From DATDAH01 sp963725155 (GTDB lineage Bacteria; Actinomycetota; Acidimicrobiia; Acidimicrobiales; DATDAH01), in NCBI GenBank assembly GCA_963725155.1, contig CAVRXU010000003.1, forward strand, positions 124,001 through 188,000: DNA of 64,000 nt. Direction: 5' to 3'. The notes beneath the pieces are model-generated. The model did no database searches and was not told the origin of the DNA. It saw only the letters and a program-made list of their open reading frames with translations. Each line of letters begins with the position of its first letter. Position 1 is the first letter of the stretch. This document shows positions 55,502-64,000 of this stretch, piece by piece. Both the position numbers and the translations under genes were made by a program.

Positions 55502-56173
55502 ATGGTCACGGCCCGGCACGCGCGCTGGAGCCCGCGAGGACGGGTCCGCGTGGGGGAGGTCGTCGCCGTGATCGGGGGTGCGATCCTGCTCGCGGGGAGC
55601 TGGATCGTCGTGGCCGCTCAGGACACGGTGCCCCGCTGGGAGGCTCGCCTCTTCTCAGCCGTGAACGACATGAGCAACTTCTGGTGGGTCCTGGTGTGGG
55701 GACCGATGGAGATCGGCAGCCTGCTCGGCTCCCTCGTCGTGGTCGGGCTCACGGGTGTGATCAGTCGCGATCGCCGCCTCACCCTCGCCGCGCTCGTGGG
55801 CAGCCAGGCTGCCTACTGGACGGCGCAGGCCGTCAAGAACGTGGTGTCACGAGGGCGACCGACGGCCTACCTCACGGGCGTCCACCTCCACGACCGGGCG
55901 ACGGGGTTCGGCTACGTCTCGGGCCATGCCGCGGTGGCGTTCGCCCTGGCCGCCGTTCTGGCCCCGTCGTTGCCCCGCCCTTGGCGCGCCGTGGTCATCG
56001 CGCTCGCGGTGACCGTCGCCTTCGGTCGGGTCTACGCCGGCGTGCACCTTCCCCTCGACGTCGTCGGTGGCGCCGGGCTCGGCCTCCTGTGCGGGACCTT
56101 CGCTCGGTGGGCATTCGGCCTCGGGGGCGAGGGCCTGCCGGTCGCCCCGGTCGGCGCCGAATCGCCATCGTGA
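55502..56173 (+). CDS. PAP2-family membrane phosphatase
   Basis: 223 aa. About six membrane helices, with a complete PAP2 signature: KNVVSRGRP (motif 1), GYVSGHAAVAF (motif 2, SGH) and RVYAGVHLPLDVVGG (motif 3, with the catalytic His and Asp). It should remove phosphate from lipid phosphates such as phosphatidate or undecaprenyl diphosphate on the outer face. It converges on the kinase/flippase operon with only 17 nt between stops. Confidence 0.9.
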   Translation: MVTARHARWSPRGRVRVGEVVAVIGGAILLAGSWIVVAAQDTVPRWEARLFSAVNDMSNFWWVLVWGPMEIGSLLGSLVVVGLTGVISRDRRLTLAALVGSQAAYWTAQAVKNVVSRGRPTAYLTGVHLHDRATGFGYVSGHAAVAFALAAVLAPSLPRPWRAVVIALAVTVAFGRVYAGVHLPLDVVGGAGLGLLCGTFARWAFGLGGEGLPVAPVGAESPS

Positions 56174-56190
56174 GCTCCGACTGACGGACC

Positions 56191-58608
56191 TCAGATCAGG
56201 TTGCGGCGCTGGAGCGCCTGGAAGGACAGCCAGCCCGGCAGGATCGGCAGCCAGAAGGTCGCCAGCCGGTAGGTGAGCACGACCGCAACCGCGACCCCGG
56301 GGTCGACGCCGACACCGGTGAATCCGGCGACGAGCGCGGCCTCCATGGCACCCAGCCCGCCCGGCGTCGGCGCGGCGGCGGCCAGGAGGGACGACCCGAG
56401 GTACACGGCACCGACCTCGGCGAACGACACGTTGGCGTCGAGCGCCGCGGCCGCGGCGACGAGCGCACAGACGTACGCCAGGGTCACGGCGAAGGACCCA
56501 CCGAAGAGCTCGAAGAGCCGGCTCGGGGATCGGGCCAACGTGCTGAGGCTCCGCCACGACTGCTTGAGGAACCGCAGGACGTGGGTCTGGAACAGGCGGC
56601 GACCCCGGCTGGTCGCGGCCGCGATCCCGGCCACCGCGAGGACGACGGCGATGGCGACGAGGAGCTTGCTGCTGGACGGGATCGAGAAGCCGCCCTGGCT
56701 GCTGTGTCCCGCCCACGCGAAGAAGGCAACCAGCAGGACGATGTGGACGATCGCGCCGGCCACCACGTTCAGGCCCATGCCGGTGACCGCCGAACCGGAG
56801 TCGAGCCCGGACTTCTGCATGAAGCGGACGTTGAGCGCCATGCCGCCGACGTTGGCGGGCGTGACCCGGTTGACGAACGACGAGGCGAGTTGGGCCATGA
56901 CCGTCGGGCCGAACGGCAGTCGCTCGGGCACGCCACCCAACATGCCGATCGCCGAGGCCACGTACGTCAACCCAGACATCACGATGCACACGCCCACCCA
57001 GCCCCAGTTGGCCGACCGCAACGCCCGCACGCTGTCGTCGACGTTGGCGAGTTGCGGGAGCAGCAGGTAGAAGGCGCCGGTCAGGACGACCACGGTCATG
57101 AGCGTCCGGGGCCGGACGCGCACGAGCCGCTCGAGCGGAGGGGCCTCCTCGCCCGTCACTTCGGCCACGCCGGTGCGGAGCTCGGTCAGGAGCGCCTTCG
57201 ACACCTGCCGGCGCGTCGAGGCCGACAGCGCCAGGGGCTGGAGGTACGGGAGCGCGGTCGCCAGGTCGTCGGCGTCGAGCACGCGTGCGGCCGACGCCAG
57301 AGCGCGCTCCGGTCCGACGAGCGTGGCGAGGGACCCGAGCAGCTCTGCCCGGTCGATGGCTTGGGCACGGGGCGTCGCCGACTCCTCGCCGAAGCTCAGG
57401 TCGATGATCGTGGGGCGACCGGCCTCCACCAGGATGTTTCCCGCCCGCAGTGCGCGATGCGCGAGCCGGGCCGCGTGGATGGTCACAACCTCTCGCCAGA
57501 CCGCGTCGAGCAGCGGATCGTCGACCTGGTCGGGGGGCAGGGCGTCGAGCGGCTCGCCGTCGATGCATTCGAGCGCCAGCGCCACGGAGCCGTCGCCGAG
57601 ACGGGCCAGTGCCTCCACCTCCGGACACCGCACCCCCGCACGACGGGCCAGCATCAGCAGCAGGGCCTGGTGCTCCACATCGTGGGAGAGCGAGGTCGAC
57701 GGCCGCTCGTCCCCCGGGCCTCGCAACAACAAGGTGCGGTAGCTGCGATAGAGCAGATCGGCGTCTCTCGCGTCCTGGGCGTAGACCTTGACGAACAGCG
57801 GCGGTCCGTCGCTCATGGTGGCGACGTAGCGCTGGGCCCTCCCGGTCGGAGCGAGTTGGAGCGCCAGATCCGTCACCGGTAACCCGGCCTCACGCAGGGA
57901 CCCGGCGACGGTGGCCGGGGCGGGACGTCGGTTCGGCGCGCCGAAGACGACGAGGAGGGCCGCGCCCGCCGCCGAGCCAGTGGCGACCGCGAGGGCGAGC
58001 TCTGGGACCCCGGCGGTCCCGGCGATCGCCATGGCGCCGGCGAGCACGGCCACGCCCCAGTCACAGCTGCGGCGCCAGGACCGCGAGAGCCAGGGCTTGC
58101 CGAGCGTCGCGATCGCCGCCACGGCTGCGAGGTAGGGAAGCGACGGGAAGCGGCTGGACAGCACCCACGTGTCCCCGGTGACGCCGTCCGGGATCCGCCG
58201 GTGGAGGGCCAAGCCGGCATCGAGCAGGGCGAAGAGTCCGGCCCCTGCGGCCCCGGCGAGCGCGACCAGCAACAGCCGGTGCCAGCGTTGCTTCACGACG
58301 AGTCCGACCACGACCGCGACGGGCACGGCGAGGGCGGCGACCTGGATCAAGCCGAGCAGGAACTCCCGTACGGAGCCGGGCAGGCGGGTCACGACCCGGC
58401 CCACGTCGGTGGTGACGCCCTCGCTCGTCGAGGTGGCCACCGCGATCAGGACGACCAGCACCAGGGTCGCCGTCCCCCACAGGGTCAAGCGAACGACGTC
58501 ACCGGGATGCCGGAAACGGCGCTCACCCGGGGGTTGCCCGTCGAGCCCAGCGGGAGGCGGCGCGACATCCGGTGCTTCGTCGACCGGGTCAGACAGGACG
58601 CGGCTCAT
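56191..58608 (-). CDS. Membrane fusion protein: kinase-fold domain plus LPG-synthase-type (UPF0104) flippase domain
   Basis: 805 aa. Residues about 35-225 hold several membrane helices. About 230-440 is a kinase-like domain with the beta3 Lys in LFVKVYAQ (about 274), an alphaC-type Glu in DVEHQALLL, and a metal Asp in IIDLSFGEE (about 403). The catalytic loop reads AHRALRAGNIL, so the expected Asp is Ala (about 386). About 480-805 is a lysylphosphatidylglycerol-synthase-type transmembrane domain (FVNRVTPANVGGMALNVRFM, PTPGGLGAMEAALVAGFTG). The flippase-type part could move lipids or lipid-linked sugars; the kinase part is probably a regulatory pseudokinase. ATGA overlap with the preceding gene. 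Confidence 0.8.
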   Translation of the reverse strand: MSRVLSDPVDEAPDVAPPPAGLDGQPPGERRFRHPGDVVRLTLWGTATLVLVVLIAVATSTSEGVTTDVGRVVTRLPGSVREFLLGLIQVAALAVPVAVVVGLVVKQRWHRLLLVALAGAAGAGLFALLDAGLALHRRIPDGVTGDTWVLSSRFPSLPYLAAVAAIATLGKPWLSRSWRRSCDWGVAVLAGAMAIAGTAGVPELALAVATGSAAGAALLVVFGAPNRRPAPATVAGSLREAGLPVTDLALQLAPTGRAQRYVATMSDGPPLFVKVYAQDARDADLLYRSYRTLLLRGPGDERPSTSLSHDVEHQALLLMLARRAGVRCPEVEALARLGDGSVALALECIDGEPLDALPPDQVDDPLLDAVWREVVTIHAARLAHRALRAGNILVEAGRPTIIDLSFGEESATPRAQAIDRAELLGSLATLVGPERALASAARVLDADDLATALPYLQPLALSASTRRQVSKALLTELRTGVAEVTGEEAPPLERLVRVRPRTLMTVVVLTGAFYLLLPQLANVDDSVRALRSANWGWVGVCIVMSGLTYVASAIGMLGGVPERLPFGPTVMAQLASSFVNRVTPANVGGMALNVRFMQKSGLDSGSAVTGMGLNVVAGAIVHIVLLVAFFAWAGHSSQGGFSIPSSSKLLVAIAVVLAVAGIAAATSRGRRLFQTHVLRFLKQSWRSLSTLARSPSRLFELFGGSFAVTLAYVCALVAAAAALDANVSFAEVGAVYLGSSLLAAAAPTPGGLGAMEAALVAGFTGVGVDPGVAVAVVLTYRLATFWLPILPGWLSFQALQRRNLI

Positions 58609-60578
58609 GTCGTTCCGTCCCGAGCAACGGCGGCGACGACCCGCAGCAGGAGAACGGTTCCCGCGAAGAGGCCCCCGAAGCCGAAGATCTCGAAGAGACC
58701 GGACGAGGTCGCGAGGGTTGGTCCCGGATCGTTGGCGACCAGGAGGAGCGCCGAGGCCACCAGAAACGCCGAGCCGACCACGCCGAGCAGCGCCCGGTTC
58801 GCCAGGGTGCGGACGATCCGGTGCTGGTCTTCGTCGACGATGGAGCGAAGACGAAGCTCACCTCGTCCGGCGAGGGTGAGGATGCGGTCGATCCGCTCGG
58901 GCAGGCGTCGGAGGTGGGGCAGGGCGGCCTCCAACTCGCGACGAACGATCGCTTCCGGGTCGATCGGCTTTGGCGCGGTCGTGGACGTCATCATCTCCAT
59001 GGCGGCGGAGACCATCGACATGCCTGGCGCGAGGACGCGCATCGTCCCGTCGAGGGTCGCGAGCGCCCGCGTCAGCGTCACGAGGTCGCCCGGGAGCCGC
59101 ACACCGAATCGCGTGAGGGTCGTCACGAGGTCCTCGAGCACGCCGGGATCGACCGTGCCGGTCGCCCGCATGTGTTCGGCCATGAGCCGGGCGAGCGCGC
59201 GTTCGAGCTCCTCAGAGGCGCCACCCTCGGTCACGTCGGCCACCCGCTCGATGCCATCGCGCAGCAGGCTCACATCGCGCCGGGCCAGGGCGGCGAGGAT
59301 GTCGATGACCGCGGCCTGCTCGATCGGGTCGAGACGACCGACCGCCCCGAAGTCGATCAGGCCCAGGCTCCCGTCGTGGAAGGCGAAGACGTTTCCCGGG
59401 TGGGGATCGGCATGGAAGAAGCCCGCGCCCAGCACCTGGTCCAAGAAGCTCCGGAGAAGCTGCTCGGCCAGCGCCCGCCGATCGACACCGGAGGCGGCGA
59501 GCTGTTCGGTGTCGGCCAGCGCAAAGCCCTCGAACCGCTCCTGGACGAGCAGCCGCCGGGTGCAGAGCTCGCGGTGGACCTTGGGAATTCGCACCTCGCT
59601 GTCCTCGCCGAGCAGAAGCGCCATCTCTTCCATCGCGTCGACCTCTCGGCGGAAGTCGAGCTCGGCCCGCAGACTGTTGGCGAACTGCCCGAGCATCTCC
59701 CCCGATCGAAGCCCCTGTCCCATGATGGTGCGACGCTGGGCGACGTCAGCGAGCAGGGCGAGCGCAGCCAGGTCGCGCTCCATGGTGTCCTCGATCCCCA
59801 ACCGCTGGACCTTGACGACCACGGCCGCGCCCGAGTGCAGGCGGGCGCGATGGGTCTGACCGATCGAGGCGGCGGCGAGTGGCTCCCACTCGAACTCGGC
59901 GAACACGCGGTCGACGTCGCCCCGGAGCTCCGCCTCCAACACCGCGACCACGTTCTCCTTCGGCTCGGGCGGAACCTGGTTCTGCAACCGGGCGAGCTCG
60001 TCGGCGATCTCCGGCGGCACGAGGTCGATCCGGGTCGCGGCGATCTGACCGAGCTTGATGTAGACCCCGCCGGCCTCCTCGAGCACGCGCCGGAGGCGGA
60101 CACCGACCGGGGCACCGGCCATGTCGACGGGACCGGCGATCGGGAGGTACGGCGCGAAGCCCTCACGACGAAGCAGGCGGGCCAACTCGTGGTAGCGACG
60201 GACGACGACCAGCCGCCGCCGGAGCGCTCGAATGGGCCGGGGCGTGACGAAGAGCCCGGCGCGCTCGCCCAACGCCAACGACCCGGGCCGCGACAGCAGG
60301 TCGAGGGTGACCGCCGTCGCCATGGTCACCGGGACGCCGATCGCCAACGTCAGCGTCACCAGGCCGTCGGCGCCGCGATCCCACCCGCTCAACCCGAGAG
60401 CGAGGAGGGCGGCGGCAATCCAGCCGACGGTCCCGGACACGAGCGCCGTCCCCCATCCACGCCGGATGCCGAGCAGCCGCAGGGAGATCACCGTGACGGC
60501 GGCCGCCATCGCCAGCGCGGCGAGTACGCGCAGCACCGCCCCCAGCGGTCCGGCGTAGGCGAGCACGACGGCGATCAC
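58605..60578 (-). CDS. AarF/ABC1/UbiB-family kinase-like membrane protein
   Basis: 657 aa from GTG 60578. N-terminal membrane helices (to about residue 90), then an ABC1 domain: GGVYIKLGQIAATR (KxGQ motif), AAASIGQTHRA (Ala-rich loop), AVVVKVQRLG (Lys), SLRAELDFRREVDAM (Glu), FFHADPHPGNVFA and LIDFGAVGRLD. Two C-terminal helices follow. ABC1/UbiB proteins are atypical kinases or ATPases linked to lipid and quinone metabolism. All characteristic residues seem present. Gap of 13 nt after the previous gene and 4 bp overlap with the next. Confidence 0.88.
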   Translation of the reverse strand: MIAVVLAYAGPLGAVLRVLAALAMAAAVTVISLRLLGIRRGWGTALVSGTVGWIAAALLALGLSGWDRGADGLVTLTLAIGVPVTMATAVTLDLLSRPGSLALGERAGLFVTPRPIRALRRRLVVVRRYHELARLLRREGFAPYLPIAGPVDMAGAPVGVRLRRVLEEAGGVYIKLGQIAATRIDLVPPEIADELARLQNQVPPEPKENVVAVLEAELRGDVDRVFAEFEWEPLAAASIGQTHRARLHSGAAVVVKVQRLGIEDTMERDLAALALLADVAQRRTIMGQGLRSGEMLGQFANSLRAELDFRREVDAMEEMALLLGEDSEVRIPKVHRELCTRRLLVQERFEGFALADTEQLAASGVDRRALAEQLLRSFLDQVLGAGFFHADPHPGNVFAFHDGSLGLIDFGAVGRLDPIEQAAVIDILAALARRDVSLLRDGIERVADVTEGGASEELERALARLMAEHMRATGTVDPGVLEDLVTTLTRFGVRLPGDLVTLTRALATLDGTMRVLAPGMSMVSAAMEMMTSTTAPKPIDPEAIVRRELEAALPHLRRLPERIDRILTLAGRGELRLRSIVDEDQHRIVRTLANRALLGVVGSAFLVASALLLVANDPGPTLATSSGLFEIFGFGGLFAGTVLLLRVVAAVARDGTT

Positions 60579-60591
60579 GGGATCCCCGCCG

Positions 60592-62814
60592 TCACGACCC
60601 ACCCGGGCAGGGCGCCCCGGCTCCACAGAGCCGAAGCCCCAACTGCTCGCGCACCTCGCGCACCAACTCCTCGCGGGGCTGGAAAGCAAGCGCGTTGTCC
60701 GTGGCGAAGGTCAGCGCCGCGGTGGCGTCGCCCCCGAACTCGAACGTGTACGTGACGCAGCCCCCGTCGAAGACGTACGTGCGGGTGCTGCGCAGGTCCG
60801 GCGGCAACGCCTCGGGATGCTCGAAGCGGCGCATGCCGACCTCGTCGCTCGGCACCTCGGCCGCATCCTCGACCGCGCAGTGCTCCGGCGGGAGCAGCGT
60901 CACCTCGACCGCCCGGGCTCCGGCGACCTCGGAGTCGAGCCAGAAGGCGCCACGGTCGTTCCGGATCTTCACACCGCCGACCGCCCAGCCTGCGGGAAGC
61001 GACGCGACGCACGGCACCGCCGTCGCCGACGGGACGGATTGGGCCATGAGGACCAGGAGGTTGCTGTCGTTGGCGCAGTCCGGGCTGCCGGTCACCTGCA
61101 TGTCGTGAACGGGGGTGAAGAGGCTGATCGCGTTCGGTACGACCACGAGCGCGGCGACCGCGAGCCCGAAGGCGAGGAGCACGCGCTTGACGCTCCAGCG
61201 CTGGAGCGAGATGGGGCGGCGCTCCGGCGCCATGGCCCGGAACTGCGCGAGCAGGTCGCGCCCGTCGGCCTTCATCATCGAGCGCAGCTGCGAGGGACTG
61301 GCGATGCCGCGAGCCGCGGCGAACGCCTCGGCGATCTCGTCGGGCGAGAAGTACTGGAGGGCCCGCTCGTACACCCGCTCGGCGTCCGAGCGCACCGCCA
61401 GGACGAGCATCATGTTGGCCAGATCCACCGCCTCTCGCCACGGCGACGGTCGGATCTGCATGAAGGCGACGTCGATGACCAGCAGCTCGCCGTCGCGCAC
61501 CATGAGGTTCGCCGGCTTGATGTCGCGATGGGCGATCCCGGCATCCCAGAGGTTCCGGATGAGCATCAGACCCTGGTCGATGATGCCGTCGTCGACCACG
61601 GCGTCACCGATCTCCTCGGCTCCGGCGAAGAACTCGGTGACCAGCAGGTACTCGCGCTCGGGCGTCATCTCCACGATCCCGTAGGGCGTGGCGCTCCGGA
61701 TGCCGACGTCCTGTAGCAACCGCAGCGCGTAGTCCTCGTACTGGACGAGCCGGCGCACGGACTGGAAGGGCGCCTCGTCCTCGAGGCGACCGTAGAGGAG
61801 CGTGCGGCCGAGCTTGTACCACCGGTCGGCGCGCACGTGGCTCATGGCGTAGAGCTTCCCGAAGAGGCGGGTGTCGGGATCGCCCTGGACGGTGATCAGC
61901 AGTGGGGTCGAGCCGCCCGAGCCGGCCAGGCCGACGTGCTTCATGTCGAGGACCGTGAGGCCGAGCTGCTCGTGGAGGGCCGATCGAATGGCCTCACCCC
62001 GCCGGCCGCCGATGTCGAGATGGGCGGTCTTGCCCTGCCGATAGGCGACGGGGAAGACCTCGTTCGGCGTGAACGTCCGGAAGGCGTTGAGGGAGATGCC
62101 CACGGCGAGCGCGATGCCGAACAGGACGTCCGTCGGGTTGTAGGTGGCCAGATACAGCTCCGCGGCGATGAACAGCCCGATGACCACACCGCCCACCGCC
62201 TTCGCGATCGTGCGCGGACGGCCGGGGACGACGATGGCGTAGACGATGCCGACGATGACGAAGGTGAGCACGACGACCGGTGGTGCCGGGAAGGCGTAGC
62301 CCGCCCATCGCCCGATGCTGGTGACGTCGAAGGGCCGCGTCCGGGCAAAGTTGGCGTAGAGGATCTGGCCGATCACGGCGATGACGACGATGCTGCCGAG
62401 GTAGGTGAAGAGGTGGCGCCACCGCCGGAACACCATCAAGGCCACGATCAGGCCCAGGCCCAACGTCGTCATGGCCCAGCCGGAGCCGAGGCGGTCGATG
62501 CCGTTCATGACATCGGTCAGCCAGTCGGTGCGGAGGCGGGCGATCTGCCGGAGGATGGCCGAATCCGTCCGGGCGGTGAACCGGTCGACGGAGTGGAAGA
62601 GGTGCGCGAGGACCGCCCACAGCGTCAGCACCCCCATCGCGGCGAGCCAGAGCTTGCCGGTGAGCCCGATGCTGCGAGGGAGCGGAGGGGGTGCGCCGGA
62701 CGGCCGGCGGCGGCGGCGAGAGCGACGCGCCGTCGACGGAATCGAGGCAGCGGTGGCGTCGAACTCAGAGCGGTCCGGCTCCGAGGGCGAGTCCAGTCTC
62801 GCTTCGGTGGTCAC
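60592..62814 (-). CDS. Membrane fusion protein: degenerate PAP2-fold domain plus RIO/BUD32-like kinase
   Basis: 740 aa from GTG 62814, in a GTGA overlap with the upstream lipoprotein stop. The N-terminus is basic (RRSRRRRRP). Six membrane helices to about residue 245 have PAP2 layout, but the motifs are eroded: ANFARTRP lacks the Lys, FPAPPVVV replaces PSGH, YLATYNPTDV lacks the His. A kinase-like domain follows with Lys in LFGKLYAM (about 320), Glu in VQYEDYAL, HRDIKPANLMV (Asp about 431) and VIDVAF (about 448), apparently intact. One more helix (VLLAFGLAVAALVVV) leads to a Cys-containing extracytoplasmic domain of about 160 residues with no recognised family. Confidence 0.8.
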   Translation of the reverse strand: MTTEARLDSPSEPDRSEFDATAASIPSTARRSRRRRRPSGAPPPLPRSIGLTGKLWLAAMGVLTLWAVLAHLFHSVDRFTARTDSAILRQIARLRTDWLTDVMNGIDRLGSGWAMTTLGLGLIVALMVFRRWRHLFTYLGSIVVIAVIGQILYANFARTRPFDVTSIGRWAGYAFPAPPVVVLTFVIVGIVYAIVVPGRPRTIAKAVGGVVIGLFIAAELYLATYNPTDVLFGIALAVGISLNAFRTFTPNEVFPVAYRQGKTAHLDIGGRRGEAIRSALHEQLGLTVLDMKHVGLAGSGGSTPLLITVQGDPDTRLFGKLYAMSHVRADRWYKLGRTLLYGRLEDEAPFQSVRRLVQYEDYALRLLQDVGIRSATPYGIVEMTPEREYLLVTEFFAGAEEIGDAVVDDGIIDQGLMLIRNLWDAGIAHRDIKPANLMVRDGELLVIDVAFMQIRPSPWREAVDLANMMLVLAVRSDAERVYERALQYFSPDEIAEAFAAARGIASPSQLRSMMKADGRDLLAQFRAMAPERRPISLQRWSVKRVLLAFGLAVAALVVVPNAISLFTPVHDMQVTGSPDCANDSNLLVLMAQSVPSATAVPCVASLPAGWAVGGVKIRNDRGAFWLDSEVAGARAVEVTLLPPEHCAVEDAAEVPSDEVGMRRFEHPEALPPDLRSTRTYVFDGGCVTYTFEFGGDATAALTFATDNALAFQPREELVREVREQLGLRLCGAGAPCPGGS

Positions 62815-63755
62815 GACAGCCCCTCCTCGGCCAACCATGCGGAGGCGACGGCCGCGATGTCCTGATCTCCCGCGGCGAGCTCGGCGTTGAGCGCCCGCAG
62901 ACCGTCGGTGGTCAGCCGCTGGGAGATCGTGTCCATGCGGGCCACGAGCACCGGCCCGAAGTGGTCGATCACGTCGGAACGCACGAGCGGCGTGATGTTC
63001 TCGGCGGGCTGCAGATCGCGATCGTCCTCGAGCTCGACGAGGTCCCCGTCGATGAGGGCCGGATCGGTGGTGAACGACAGGGCGACGTCAACGTCACGGC
63101 TGGTGATCGCCTGGTGGGTGAGGGGCCCGCCGGCATCGAGGGCCAGCACCTCGCGAAAGGTCAACCCGTAGACCCGTTCCAGGCCGAGCAGGCAGAAGGG
63201 TCGGGACGGGCACTCGGGCGGGCCCGCGAACGTCATCTCGGGGGCCACCGCGGCGAGGTCGCTCAGCGTCCGCAGGTGCTCGCGCTGGGCCGTCTCGCGG
63301 GTGACCACGAAGGTGTTGGCGTCCTGCGCCGGCGAGGGGGCGAGCACGGTGACCCCCCGCTCGGCGAGGACCCCGGCGAGCTGATCGTTGGTGCTCAACA
63401 CGTCCGCGGTGCCGACGTCGGGGGCGAGGCTCGAGAACTGGAGGGCACTACCGGCGTACTCCGGCACCACCTCGATCAGACCACCGGCGAGCGCCGGCAG
63501 CACGAACTCCCGAGGTCCGAGACCGAACGCCCGCTGCACGTCGTAGCCCTCGCCTTCCAAGGCCTGGCTGTAGATCTCGGCCACCAGTTCGCTCTCGGTG
63601 AAGTCGAACGATCCGACCGTGACCGTGTCGTCGCGAAGGGTCGACGCCACGCGGGCCGCGGCCGAATCGGCCCGGTCACCCGGCTCCGCACTGCACCCAG
63701 CGCCGCCGATGATCGCCGCGAGGACCAAGATGCCGATCGTTCGACGACGGCGCAT
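62811..63755 (-). CDS. Glycine-betaine/osmoprotectant-type (OpuAC-like) binding lipoprotein
   Basis: 314 aa from ATG 63755 with GGAGGAGGAG upstream. Signal RRRRTIGILVLAAIIGGAGC, lipidated at Cys21. The binding domain starts TVTVGSFDFTESELVAEIYSQ, then PALAGGLIEVVPEYAGSAL and DALSFTTDP-like hinge residues, matching OpuAC/OsmF quaternary-amine-binding proteins. It has no permease or ATPase gene beside it; instead it heads the operon of kinase/PAP2/flippase fusion proteins. It may sense or deliver a ligand for them. Confidence 0.8.
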   Translation of the reverse strand: MRRRRTIGILVLAAIIGGAGCSAEPGDRADSAAARVASTLRDDTVTVGSFDFTESELVAEIYSQALEGEGYDVQRAFGLGPREFVLPALAGGLIEVVPEYAGSALQFSSLAPDVGTADVLSTNDQLAGVLAERGVTVLAPSPAQDANTFVVTRETAQREHLRTLSDLAAVAPEMTFAGPPECPSRPFCLLGLERVYGLTFREVLALDAGGPLTHQAITSRDVDVALSFTTDPALIDGDLVELEDDRDLQPAENITPLVRSDVIDHFGPVLVARMDTISQRLTTDGLRALNAELAAGDQDIAAVASAWLAEEGLS

Positions 63756-63905
63756 CGTCCACGCTCCTCCTCCGAAGGGTCGTCGAAGGAGCCTTCCACA
63801 TCGGCAGAGTCCGTGGAAGCGGAACACCCGGCGAGCCCAGCCGCGGGTTCGACGATCGGGGCGTAAGGTCGCCCTGCCGCTCGACCACCACACCGGAGCA
63901 GGCCA

Positions 63906-64000
63906 GTGGCCCCCACCGACGACTCCAGGACGACCCGCTACGAACGGCGGACCCGCGACGCGATCAGCGTCGGTGTCGGCCTCGGCGTGCTCGGCCTCGG
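63906..64000 (+). CDS. Start of an uncharacterised protein (truncated by window edge)
   Basis: A GTG at 63906 opens a frame reading APTDDSRTTRYERRTRDAIS then GVGLGVLGLG, open to the window end: a polar N-terminus followed by what looks like a membrane helix. It diverges from the lipoprotein-led operon across 150 bp, so it may belong to the same envelope module. Too short to identify. Confidence 0.5.
   Translation, partial: MAPTDDSRTTRYERRTRDAISVGVGLGVLGL

Overview
The window is very GC-rich DNA, densely packed with genes and lacking phage or transposase genes. Several features point to the phylum Actinomycetota: a dnaK-grpE-dnaJ-hspR operon with HspR (HAIR-type) operators, a four-gene conservon (cvnABCD), a small acyl-CoA carboxylase epsilon subunit beside the beta subunit, tandem 'septum formation' lipoproteins, and an EtfD-type membrane Fe-S oxidoreductase. 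Gene content and style suggest an Acidimicrobiia-like lineage, but that is an inference; no rRNA is present to settle it.

Layout. 0-4 kb: the ATPase and binding protein of a polyamine-type ABC transporter, divergent from an aminobutyraldehyde-type dehydrogenase. 4-9.5 kb: a CaiB-family CoA transferase, three tandem septum-formation lipoproteins, a metallophosphoesterase and acyl-CoA carboxylase beta and epsilon subunits. 9.7-23.8 kb: most of de novo purine synthesis on the minus strand (purA, purD, purE; purB, purC, purS, purQ; purL, purF, purM) plus pyrE, interrupted by two plus-strand genes of unknown role. One of these is a zinc-finger protein with a 7 x 48 bp internal minisatellite. 23.9-27.7 kb: a Tad/Flp-type pilus subunit cluster whose last gene joins a prepilin-like N-terminus to a poly-threonine stalk and an Ig-like domain. 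27.8-39.7 kb: clpB with a HAIR operator, the divergent cvnABCD operon, yaaA, then dnaK-grpE-dnaJ-hspR, whose promoter and HAIR overlap the predicted TTG start of divergent gpmA. 39.8-48.5 kb: a DUF3303 protein, a small class III cyclase, an ACT protein with a succinate-semialdehyde-type dehydrogenase, EtfD with a degenerate receiver protein, an SDR-TetR operon with a perfect 24 bp operator, a DJ-1/PfpI protein and a DUF3291 protein. 48.5 kb: tRNA-Gly(CCC) with a strong terminator.

Beyond the tRNA (48.8-55.4 kb) lie scattered single genes with wide spacers: GNAT, alpha/beta hydrolase, MetF-like, DHFR-like, VOC, and a Mg-type P-ATPase. This looks like accessory DNA. From 55.5 kb to the edge is an unusual envelope module: an intact PAP2 phosphatase converging on a four-gene minus-strand operon. 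The operon encodes an osmolyte-type binding lipoprotein, a PAP2-fold/kinase fusion, an AarF/ABC1 kinase, and a kinase-fold/flippase fusion.

Two signals run across regions. A 50 bp inverted-repeat element recurs at 3' ends of genes (3926, 9611, 39713; a weaker relative at 45676). A 10 bp motif, CGTGCCGATG on the coding strand, recurs upstream of or at gene starts in the pilus cluster. The strongest candidate for an undescribed system is the kinase/phosphatase/flippase operon at 56.2-63.8 kb. In it, one fusion seems to have lost its phosphatase residues while keeping kinase residues, and the other has lost its catalytic kinase Asp.
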